Shown piece after piece: positions 41,648-49,292 of a stretch of DNA of 64,000 nucleotides. The notes under the pieces were generated by a model that did not search any database, had not been told where the DNA came from, and worked only from the letters and a program-made list of their open reading frames with translations. Origin of the DNA: a bacterium (GTDB lineage: Bacteria > Hydrothermota > Tepidihabitantia > SM23-42 > JAOAFX01); NCBI GenBank assembly GCA_036382775.1, contig DASVHD010000005.1, forward strand, positions 31,386 to 95,385, read 5' to 3'. The first letter of the stretch is position 1. Every line of letters starts with the position of its first letter. Made by a program: the position numbers and the translations under genes.

Positions 41648-42701
41648 AGCACGAAATATCAAGCTTTTTCGACCCTGCAATTTCCTCTAAAGAATCCGGT
41701 GCCATTCCAGTGCCATTTTCGAGCCTTTTCACGGCCTCCCGGAGGTGGGCATTGGACAGATGGCTGTACCTCATCGTCATCTTGATATCCTTATGCCCCA
41801 GCAGCTCCTGGACCGATCTGATATCGACCCCAGCCATTACCAGCCGGGATCCGAACACATGACGCAGGTCATGAAACCGGAAGTCCTTTATGCCTGCGCG
41901 CCTCATCGCGGCCTCAAATCCGGTCTGGATCGTGGTAAAGGGCTTGCCGTCCTCGTTGCAGAACACGTACTGCTCAGCCATTTGCGGTCCCATGGCCCGG
42001 ATCTCAGCATACAGCACATCGTTCACCGGGATCATGCGCGTCTCGTTGTTCTTGGTCCTCCGGCACACGATCACCCGGTTGCGGAGGTCCACGTCACCCC
42101 ACTTCAGGTTGAGGATCTCCCCCCGGCGCATGCCCGTGTTCAGGGCCATGATCACCATGGACCGCACGTGCCCGTTGCAGGCCGCTATCAGCCGGTTGAT
42201 CTCCTCCTCGTTGAGGTATCGCACCCGGCCCGGCGGTTCCTTGAATTTCATGACCAGCCGCAGGGGATTGTTATTGAGATATCCCCATTGCACCGCCTTG
42301 TTGAACATGTGCTTGACGCAGGATATCTCCCGGTTGACTGACGCCGGGGACACGTCCTGCCTGCGCAGGTTCTTGTACTGCTCGAATTCATAGGCAGTGA
42401 TCGCGGCCACCGGTTTACCACCGAAGGTCCTCAGCATTTGCTTTAGGCTGCTCAGGTCGCGCCGGTATGACCGGTATGCCTTGTTAGCCCTTGAAAATTG
42501 CAGGTAGTCATCGCATAGCTTGTCAAAGATCACGTTCTGTACATCGGCAATCCCCAGGAACTTGCCCTTGACCTTTTTCACCTCGATATCCTTCAGGGCA
42601 AGGTCCGCAAGATACTTGGAACTGCCTACCTTCATTCGCACCCTTTTGCCATTGGAGACATAGTCTATATACCACGCGCCATTGCGCCGGTATGACCTCA
42701 T
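41625..42701 (-). CDS. Tyrosine-type site-specific integrase
   Basis: 358 residues with GAGGAGG before the ATG. SAM-like N-terminal DNA-binding domain (YDDYLQF-type, SYRRDLSSLKQMLRTFGG), then the catalytic domain: Arg in LNTGMRRGEILNLKW, HxLR in FHDLRHVFGSRL, H in LLGHKDIKMT and Tyr in MRYSHL. All the core catalytic residues are present, so it should be active. It inserts a mobile element, most likely the AT-rich DNA to the right. The stop codon lies in the D-arm of tRNA-Arg, so the last five codons are tRNA sequence. Confidence 0.93.
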   Translation of the reverse strand: MRSYRRNGAWYIDYVSNGKRVRMKVGSSKYLADLALKDIEVKKVKGKFLGIADVQNVIFDKLCDDYLQFSRANKAYRSYRRDLSSLKQMLRTFGGKPVAAITAYEFEQYKNLRRQDVSPASVNREISCVKHMFNKAVQWGYLNNNPLRLVMKFKEPPGRVRYLNEEEINRLIAACNGHVRSMVIMALNTGMRRGEILNLKWGDVDLRNRVIVCRRTKNNETRMIPVNDVLYAEIRAMGPQMAEQYVFCNEDGKPFTTIQTGFEAAMRRAGIKDFRFHDLRHVFGSRLVMAGVDIRSVQELLGHKDIKMTMRYSHLSNAHLREAVKRLENGTGMAPDSLEEIAGSKKLDISCCARSSTG

Positions 42702-42790
42702 CAGTGCCTCCTCTGGCTTTTACTTACATTTGACCGTGCTATTATACCAACGACGTTCATAAAGTCAACATCCTGCCCCTTGACCGGGTC

Positions 42791-42973
42791 CTAGCTCGCG
42801 ATGCGTTTCCCGCACTGACGGGACTTAACCCACTGCTCAATCTGATTGAGGTCGAACCTCAGCAGGTGGCCCAGCTTGATATAGGGGATTTGGCCTTTAT
42901 GGACCCAGTCATAGATGGTCTTGCGTTTCACCTGCAGAATGGCCTCTAATTTACCGATATCAATAAGCACCAT
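42791..42973 (-). CDS. Excisionase-like helix-turn-helix protein
   Basis: 60 residues. The pattern LEAILQVKRKTIYDWVHKGQ followed by IPYIKLGHLLRFD is the MerR-like winged HTH of AlpA/Xis excisionases, with the wing at KLGHLLRFD. Such proteins direct the integrase to excision or regulate the element. It stands 90 bp upstream of the integrase, in the usual order. Confidence 0.85.
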   Translation of the reverse strand: MVLIDIGKLEAILQVKRKTIYDWVHKGQIPYIKLGHLLRFDLNQIEQWVKSRQCGKRIAS

Positions 42974-42982
42974 GAGTCACCT

Positions 42983-43777
42983 CTAATCTAGCGCAGGCCG
43001 TGTTCCACCGCCATTCCAAAAGGACCACAGCCCAGAGAAAGTTTTAACGTCATATTTGGTAATTAATGTATAGACACGTTCTTCAAACAATCCCAGAGGA
43101 TTTGCTTCGTTTTGTTCACAGCACCACTGATACATCTTCATTGCATCTTCGCGCTCTGCATCTTCGTCAAGCGTTACATAATCTCCAGAATTCTTATCTC
43201 TCCAGTAGTTTTTGAAAATAGATAACATCTTTTCGTACGGTATTTCAGCGATACTTTTTTCGTTTTGTGCATTGTTAGGATTAGGTGTGAGATTAAGATT
43301 ATGATTAGGGGAAGGAATACTAATAGGTAAGGGACTAGGGCTGTCTTTTAAAGTCTTTAAAGCATTATTTACATCATTTGCATAATCAATTACTGCCTTA
43401 AACCACAACGGGTATAGGATTTTGAAATCATCCCATAGCTGCGTTTTATTGTGGATGTAGTCATTGTAGATTGATCTTAGAACACAGTCTTTTCTGCCTT
43501 TACCGTTGTATTTTAGAAAATTACGTATGAAAACAATGCTGTTTTCCGCATCGTATGAAATATTTGGGAGCTTACCACTCTCCAATACACGGATAACCTG
43601 CTTATTTCCAATATCGGTTGACATTGCTACTGTTTTATACGTAACGGGATATATCCCGGATTCAGATGTCGCGTCATTGGCACATAAATAAACAAAAATA
43701 AGCTTTTCGTGCGCCGTGAGTTTCTGGATGTCCGGGTCGTCCCACATTTTGGTGAATATCGGTCTATATTTTGCCAT
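42983..43777 (-). CDS. Phage/element replication-like protein
   Basis: 264 residues. The N-terminus (MAKYRPIFTKMWDDPDIQKL, then HEKLIFVYLCAND) is typical of phage replisome-organiser or DnaD-like winged-helix proteins. A low-complexity Pro/Asn linker is at about 150-175 (PLPISIPSPNHNLNLTPNP), and a short C-terminal domain follows (SGLWSFWNGGG). It would bind origin DNA of the element. Low G+C, and it differs from the housekeeping genes. It starts 3 bp after the next upstream gene. Confidence 0.7.
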   Translation of the reverse strand: MAKYRPIFTKMWDDPDIQKLTAHEKLIFVYLCANDATSESGIYPVTYKTVAMSTDIGNKQVIRVLESGKLPNISYDAENSIVFIRNFLKYNGKGRKDCVLRSIYNDYIHNKTQLWDDFKILYPLWFKAVIDYANDVNNALKTLKDSPSPLPISIPSPNHNLNLTPNPNNAQNEKSIAEIPYEKMLSIFKNYWRDKNSGDYVTLDEDAEREDAMKMYQWCCEQNEANPLGLFEERVYTLITKYDVKTFSGLWSFWNGGGTRPALD

Positions 43778-43780
43778 GTG

Positions 43781-44068
43781 CTAATCCTCCTCTTTTGTTT
43801 TTGTTGGTTTCTGTGTATCCCATCTGAGAACGCTGTCTGTAATACATCTTTCCACGCCAACAAAGTTCCAGTATGAACATGTTACATACAGCGAATACTC
43901 GGCCGGATAATTCTTGGCATCGTAGTTTTTGTTTGGCACAATATTAAGCTCGAAGTCAAACCTACCGGACATTAGCTTGGGGTTGCCATGCTCGTCCTTA
44001 AAGACGCTGCCTTGTTTGTCCTTGAGTATTTCAAGGTCACAAAGTTTAATGTGTTTTTGAAAGGACAT
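43781..44068 (-). CDS. Unknown protein of the integrated element
   Basis: 95 residues. No family recognised. It is acidic and beta-predicted (GRFDFELNIVPNKNY; AEYSLYVTCSYWNFVGVE). It is the first gene of the leftward unit 44068-42791 and lies against the replication-like gene, so a role in the element's replication or regulation is likely but not shown. Confidence 0.55.
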   Translation of the reverse strand: MSFQKHIKLCDLEILKDKQGSVFKDEHGNPKLMSGRFDFELNIVPNKNYDAKNYPAEYSLYVTCSYWNFVGVERCITDSVLRWDTQKPTKTKEED

Positions 44069-45081
44069 AGTACCTACTTTCAGAGGGTGATGTTATTTTG
44101 TTACCCTCTATCTACGTAGTTCGTGATAAAATAATTATTTGAAATATCAACATATTATTTTCAGCGTGAATCACCTCGTGTTGTTATAAATGCCAAGAAC
44201 ATGCAAAGTATTGTAATATCGTGGTATACGTGTTTGATACTAAATGCAATGCATTGCTGTTTTATGCATTTAGCCCTTCACAATTTTGACAAATAGTGGC
44301 GTTCACCTCGTGAATGCCCATAGAATTTAAAATGAAGTATGCGTATCGTAAAAATATGTGGATGAATATTAAAGTGAAGTATGTTCATCCGTTCAGGGCC
44401 TGAACTAGTGTATTTTATTATCCAACCATTGATAACACCCGAAAACAAGAACAATTTATTGACAAACATGTATTTTCAGTACACACCCTGTGTTAGAAGT
44501 ACCCTCCCGGTGCGGTGTTTTATAATTATGATTTCAACTAATTGCTGAAATATCGAGACAAAATGGTTTCGTGAACATTTGAAATACATTTCTAAATAGT
44601 ACCAAAACCAACCTTAAACCTACCCTTTGCATACACCAGAACTACACTTTGAATACACTAATAAACACTGTATATAGTGGTATTTTGCCTTTTTGTCACC
44701 AAAATCGCACTAGACGCAAATCGTGCGTTCCTGGGGGCATCGTGGTATATTGTTGTACTTACAACCGTTTGGCGAGCTGGCCCCCGGATACCCCCCATGC
44801 CACCCCTGTATCCCAGGTCTATATCTCCTCTTCGATTATAAGCGACCTCCCGTAAAAAATTGAGTAAAGCTGTGGTCAGTGCTCCCCATGCGTAAAACCG
44901 CCATTTAAAATCGAGTTTGTACCGCCCAATTCTGATCGCTACTTAGACCCATAGGGATATACCACCCCCCTTATCCGAATCGTCAAACCCTGCCATCACG
45001 GGCATACATAACCCATAAACAGGGTATTGTACAGAGGATCTCAAAGGTCCGGCGATTTAGTCTTAGAGGCGACTTACCGGC
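44069..45081. other. AT-rich region of 1 kb without genes
   Basis: No coding region convinces here. Short repeated words occur: TGAAGTATG at about 44332 and 44374, CACCTCGTG at about 44168 and 44304. A pair of short frames (44278-44469 leftward, 44649-44855 rightward) have no ribosome-binding site or recognisable content. Between the element's replication gene and its cargo, this could be the replication origin or control region. Confidence 0.4.
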
Positions 45082-45600
45082 TTACTTAATCCAACTAAAT
45101 TTAACTCCTCCTCTTACACTAATGCCAATTGTGTTTAATGAAAACCCGAATAAGTCTGAATGCTCCCAACCAAAACTACCTTCTATAAAGGGGCTCACAT
45201 AGTAACTGGTTAAAAATTCAATGCCTAGACCACCCTCTAAAAATAAATTAGTATATGAATCACCGCCAGAGGTTGAAAAATCCAGCATGACATTCTGAAC
45301 AAAGTAGGGTGATACATATTTAGTGGGTATCATTTCAATGAAACCAATTCTACCAGCAACACCAAGACTTGTCTGATCTTCACCAAGTGCTATGCCAAAG
45401 ACAGAAGCACTTAGGCCCATATAACGAAAGTATGGTGCGGTTGTACCGATCCCGATAACTGCAAAGTTACCGGTTGCTGATGCTCCATGACTGGAAATAT
45501 GTAAATATTGCCATCCTGCATTTACGTCAAAAGATGGCCTTAAGCCATATGAAAAACCTATACATGTTACTAGTGCAGCAGTTATTATATATCTCTTCAT
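45082..45600 (-). CDS. Small outer-membrane beta-barrel protein
   Basis: 172 residues with GGAGGAAAAA before the ATG. Signal peptide YIITAALVTCIGFSYG, then alternating strands (FDVNAGWQYLHISS; YFRYMGLSASVFGIALG; FIEGSFGWEHSDLF) ending ISVRGGVKFSWIK with a C-terminal aromatic pattern of barrels. About eight strands. The function is unknown. It lies in the AT-rich accessory region next to the TonB-domain protein. Confidence 0.7.
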   Translation of the reverse strand: MKRYIITAALVTCIGFSYGLRPSFDVNAGWQYLHISSHGASATGNFAVIGIGTTAPYFRYMGLSASVFGIALGEDQTSLGVAGRIGFIEMIPTKYVSPYFVQNVMLDFSTSGGDSYTNLFLEGGLGIEFLTSYYVSPFIEGSFGWEHSDLFGFSLNTIGISVRGGVKFSWIK

Positions 45601-45617
45601 TTTTTCCTCCTCAGCTT

Positions 45618-45646
45618 ATGATACATAAATATTGATATATTGTCAA
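45618..45646 (-). promoter_or_regulatory. Promoter for the small barrel gene
   Basis: Leftward TTGACA (45646-45641), 17 bp, TATCAT (45623-45618). Confidence 0.55.
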
Positions 45647-45785
45647 TCAGGAAAAATACTACACCCCCCATTATTTTTTACTGCGCGCATTGCCGGAGAG
45701 AGTAGCTTCATTATGATTGACCAGGGGGCCGTTTGGACAACCCCCACACCCCCTGGGGAGGGGGTTGACAATAATATTTAAATCG

Positions 45786-46220
45786 TTATTTTAACTTGAA
45801 TTGTACTGGTGCCGCCATCCAGCATTGAACCGGTTCACCTTTTAACTTGGCTGGAATAAATTTCCATTTCATAACGGCCCTGAGGGCTTCGTTATCTAAT
45901 CCTGTATGGCCTGATGATTTATACACCTTTGCATAAGCCACATTACCTTCACGATTAACCAGAAACTTAACCCTTACGGTTCCTTCATATGGCCAATAAC
46001 TATAATTATATATTGGCGGCTCTTGGGAAATAGGCACAGGGGATTCATCAAATTGATCTGAATAGGACATATCCTCGGGCCTTGGTAGTTCCAGTGGTGC
46101 AGGCATTTTACTTTTATCGATTGGATATCCTTCATTTTTATGGATCAACAGTGAGCAATCAAGGTGGCTAAGAAAAATAATAGACAAGCCAGCAAGACTT
46201 AGCCCTTTAGCCCATGTCAT
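45786..46220 (-). CDS. TonB C-terminal domain protein
   Basis: 144 residues. The N-terminus (LSLAGLSIIFLSHLDC) is a signal with a possible lipobox Cys (SHLDC) rather than a plain TonB anchor. The last 70 residues are the TonB C-terminal domain: GTVRVKFLVNREGNVAYAKV, SSGHTGLDNEALRAVMKWKF, PAKLKGEPVQ. The usual long Pro-Lys linker and ExbB/ExbD are missing. It may be a TonB-like structural lipoprotein rather than an energy transducer. The leftward TATAAT box ends five bases before the ATG. Confidence 0.8.
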   Translation of the reverse strand: MTWAKGLSLAGLSIIFLSHLDCSLLIHKNEGYPIDKSKMPAPLELPRPEDMSYSDQFDESPVPISQEPPIYNYSYWPYEGTVRVKFLVNREGNVAYAKVYKSSGHTGLDNEALRAVMKWKFIPAKLKGEPVQCWMAAPVQFKLK

Positions 46221-46225
46221 ATTAT

Positions 46226-46253
46226 ATTATAAGCCTGGACACTAATAAAACAA
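46226..46253 (-). promoter_or_regulatory. Promoter for the TonB-domain gene, leaderless
   Basis: Leftward TTGTTT (46253-46248), 16 bp, TATAAT (46231-46226). The ATG at 46220 is five bases on. Confidence 0.55.
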
Positions 46254-46526
46254 GAGCAAAAACGACAATAGCCTAAAACGTTCTGCCTGGGACTATTTTA
46301 ACCCAGTGCCATTTTAGTGCCAAATTTAATCCAAATTACTCGGTAATAGACCTTAATACTCGGCAATGGTCAAAAGGGTGCAAAGCACGTCCCAGAATGC
46401 ATCTACGCGATTTTAACTTGTATTTCGTGGGTTATAAAAATTGACGGAATCGCACTTTAGTCAATGAGGGGACTTTATAACGGAAAAGGCGGTCAAAACA
46501 TACAGGGGTATATGGGTCAAGGTATA

Positions 46527-46739
46527 TGGGGTCAAATCTCTACATTCTACATGCACGACCAACCCCATGTAAATTCCTTTTTCATTTTTTCACCCCCAAC
46601 GCTCCTGTTGTCTTGTACATCCTTATTCGCAAGTTTCTCTGTTTTCGATATATTTTCAAATAATAGTAGCTCTTTAATCAAAATCAAGTTCTGTGTGGAA
46701 AAATCGCAAACTAATGTAGAATGTAGAGATTTGACCCCA
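46527..46739. mobile_element. MITE-like element, copy 1 (left flank of the TcmP fusion)
   Basis: 213 bp with perfect 26-bp terminal inverted repeats (46527-46552 and 46714-46739), beginning TGGGGTCAAATCTC. There is no transposase inside. The interior shares most of its sequence with the copy at 48765. The termini resemble those found beside Y1/REP-type transposases, which is an inference from memory. The stretch 46740-46844 shows no gene. Confidence 0.8.
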
Positions 46740-46844
46740 ATTGACATTAGCAAAATGTGAAATTTTTGTGCAACTTGGGAGACAGTGTTAATACAAATCC
46801 GCTGAGCCTGCCCACCATACCCCCTGGCATAATTTGATTTTACG

Positions 46845-48623
46845 CTATTTCACATTCGTTGTAGCAAAAATATCTTCTGTTTGTCTTTTGCTGTACGGGG
46901 TACCGGATTTTATATGATACTTTATTTTATGTTTTTCACAGAACGTAATAATTGTCTTTGAAATAGTTTTGTAGAATGAGTCATTATCTTTAAATTTTGT
47001 TGATTGTACATTATAATTTATTTTACCAAATATGATTTTATCAACAAAACCTATTTCATTAAGTAAATTTTCGATTTTTAACGCACTGCTATCTAGATTT
47101 GGCGTAGGATAAGGTTCAATGCTCACCCACGTTTTATGTCCCTTTTTGTGTAGCCTTTTTATGGAGTCAATACGCACCCCATAAGGAGCAGAATAGGGTT
47201 CATAGTTCTGCTTAAATTGCTCATTTAAAGAAACTAATGTTATTCCATATTCATTACTTTTTAAAAATTTTTCATCTAGCATTTCATCGGGATATTGCCC
47301 TTTCGTTAGAGTTGTAACTCTAATATTATTCATATTTAGCATCTCAATAATTTTGAGAGTAAGATTTTTGATTTCCGGTATTAATGTATTTCTGTCTTTA
47401 TCATACATAAAGGGGTCAGTCATAAAACATAGGTGAACACGGTCTAACTCTCCATAGAATTTTTTTATTTCTTTCTCAAGTAATATTAATGCATTTCCCA
47501 CTATTTTTATTTTTCTCCATTCATTCATGTTTGTAACTCTACCAAATTTTTTGCTCATCATATATGCATAACACGGGAATCTACAGCCATGCACGCAACC
47601 TTCAATATGATTTATCGTCCAATGTCCATACTCGACTTCAGATTTATACAATAGTGATTTGCGTTCAATGGATTGTATTTTAGGATGCATTGTAAAAATA
47701 TTTGTTTTTTGTGATTCAATACCAAATAATGTGGGATCCTGTTTTTCTTTAGTTCTAGCATAAATGTCTTTAACAATATCAGTAATTTCTACTTTCCTAG
47801 ATGCAAATAGTAGAAAATATAGGATATCATCTCTATTAGGATATTTCATGTCATAACCAACAACTATTAGATCACCTGGTATAAACAATGATTTTACATA
47901 TTGTTCCAATATTTCATAATCATTTGTACCGTTTCCATTTGTTATATCAATACTATCACCAAGAAAATCTCTCAACGTCCTTAAAGACCCTATTTCTCTG
48001 ATATTAAGCGATGCACCCGAATGCTCTTTTTTTGCTATTCCAACGGTTCTTCGAACACCTTCTAGAATATAGTTTAACAATATATCTTTGGGATTTTCAA
48101 GTTTAATAATCGGTTCCAGTGTTGTTTTTTTAATTTTAATTCCATAGGGATCAATCAATACGAATAGAGGACATTTTGTATTGTTCTCTATTTCTTTTAG
48201 TATCTTTTGTATAGCAATATTACAGTCTTCGGGATAGCATTTCACATTAATTACATTCACTATTTGTGGGTGTTCCTTAATAAACTTTTTAATATTCATG
48301 GTTAAATCATAAAAATTATTTTCATCTTTTTCAACTGCAAAGATTTTAACCTTTAATCCCTTTCTTAATTTTGGCAATTTGTCTGAAATAACATCTAAAA
48401 ATATTAATGGTGATCCATAAACAGATCTACCATTGTCTATATAAATTCCCCTACCCGCAAACAGGTCTATAACATATAGTTCTTTTACCCAATATTGGTT
48501 TGGAGCGTTCCATATTGTAAGCCACATATCAAAAACCTGTCTTAGGATTCCTAGTTTGGTTTGTGTTGAAGGTTTTTCGCTAATATCCCAAGAATGCTTG
48601 TTCTTAGGTTTATTCATTTTCAT
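46845..48623 (-). CDS. TcmP-like domain fused to a radical-SAM-like three-Cys domain
   Basis: 592 residues, very AT-rich. Residues about 1-300 match the three-Cys-motif partner (TcmP) family: LYVIDLFAGRGIYIDNG (a SAM-methyltransferase-like motif I) and FVLIDPYGIKI (DPYG/DPFG motif). From about 325 a second domain begins with INHIEGCVHGCRFPCYAY, a CX3CX3C triad one residue wider than radical SAM's CX3CX2C. It continues with SplB-like barrel segments: LCFMTDPFMYD, GITLVSLNEQF, GHKTWVSIEPYPTP. The two are normally separate neighbouring genes. The start may be 48623 or 48617. The activity is not known. Confidence 0.78.
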   Translation of the reverse strand: MKMNKPKNKHSWDISEKPSTQTKLGILRQVFDMWLTIWNAPNQYWVKELYVIDLFAGRGIYIDNGRSVYGSPLIFLDVISDKLPKLRKGLKVKIFAVEKDENNFYDLTMNIKKFIKEHPQIVNVINVKCYPEDCNIAIQKILKEIENNTKCPLFVLIDPYGIKIKKTTLEPIIKLENPKDILLNYILEGVRRTVGIAKKEHSGASLNIREIGSLRTLRDFLGDSIDITNGNGTNDYEILEQYVKSLFIPGDLIVVGYDMKYPNRDDILYFLLFASRKVEITDIVKDIYARTKEKQDPTLFGIESQKTNIFTMHPKIQSIERKSLLYKSEVEYGHWTINHIEGCVHGCRFPCYAYMMSKKFGRVTNMNEWRKIKIVGNALILLEKEIKKFYGELDRVHLCFMTDPFMYDKDRNTLIPEIKNLTLKIIEMLNMNNIRVTTLTKGQYPDEMLDEKFLKSNEYGITLVSLNEQFKQNYEPYSAPYGVRIDSIKRLHKKGHKTWVSIEPYPTPNLDSSALKIENLLNEIGFVDKIIFGKINYNVQSTKFKDNDSFYKTISKTIITFCEKHKIKYHIKSGTPYSKRQTEDIFATTNVK

Positions 48624-48640
48624 CTTCTTTATGCTTAAAT

Positions 48641-48668
48641 ATTATAGTCACAAAACATATGATGTAAA
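48641..48668 (-). promoter_or_regulatory. Promoter for the TcmP fusion gene
   Basis: Leftward TTTACA (48668-48663), 16 bp, TATAAT (48646-48641), 17 bases before the ATG with AGAAG in the leader. Confidence 0.5.
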
Positions 48669-48684
48669 GAAGCAGTCCTTTGAT

Positions 48685-48731
48685 AAGGAGAGCGATCACA
48701 CGGACCGCTCCCCGATTCATTTGTGCCAGAT
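48685..48731. repeat. Hairpin repeat shared with 53924-53972
   Basis: GGAGAGC...GCTCCCC hairpin followed by ATTTGTGCCAGATT. A second copy at 53924-53972 keeps the hairpin and the ATTTGTGC-AGATT tail. It could be a terminator-like unit or a relic of an element end. Confidence 0.45.
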
Positions 48732-48764
48732 TTGTGCCATCTGTGTGCCAAAATATAGGGTATA

Positions 48765-48984
48765 TGGGGTCAAATCTCTACATTCTACATGCACGACCAA
48801 CCCCATGTAAATTCCTTTTTCATTTTTACACCCCCGCGCTTCCATTTCTCATGTACATCCTTGTTCCCAGGTTTCTCTGTTTCGTGATACATTTTCATAT
48901 CATAGATAATCCTTAATCAAAGTTATGCTCTATGAGTAAAAAATCGCTTCACAAATCAATGTAGAATGTAGAGATTTGATCCCA
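48765..48984. mobile_element. MITE-like element, copy 2 (right flank of the TcmP fusion)
   Basis: 220 bp, same orientation as copy 1. The terminal inverted repeats at 48765-48790 and 48959-48984 differ at one position. The first 65 bases, from 48759, match copy 1 nearly exactly; the interior is more diverged. DNA from 48985 to 49292 carries no gene. Confidence 0.8.
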
Positions 48985-49261
48985 ATTTGTTCCATTTAAT
49001 AGTACCTTGCTGATTCCCTTCTGTCAAGGTCTATTGTACTATCATAAATTCATCATTGTCTTCATTCTGGTATGGCAGGACATCACGGATTATTGCATAC
49101 GCTTTGCCTGCGCCCCCATACCCATTTATCAATGGTATATGATTGACTTATATTGGCATTTTTATATACTTGATAAACAACGGGTAGATTGTTACAAAAA
49201 CCTATTTTTGGTCATTACAGTATAATTAATAGTATGAGAGTATAATTACATATAAATAATA

Positions 49262-49281
49262 TTGCCGCATTTATGCGGCAA
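49262..49281 (+). promoter_or_regulatory. Hairpin next to the Shine-Dalgarno site of the S74 protein gene
   Basis: TTGCCGCAT (49262-49270) and ATGCGGCAA (49273-49281) form a perfect nine-pair stem with a two-base loop, directly before AGGGAGG. It may guard the 5' end or affect translation. Confidence 0.4.
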
Positions 49282-49292
49282 AGGGAGGCTTT

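Noticed and set aside
44278..44469. Short leftward frame in the 1-kb gap
   Set aside because: No ribosome-binding site, no recognisable content, low complexity.
44649..44855. Short rightward frame in the 1-kb gap
   Set aside because: No ribosome-binding site and no recognisable content.
46464..46760. 98-codon frame across the first MITE copy
   Set aside because: It consists of the element itself, and the second copy does not keep the frame.
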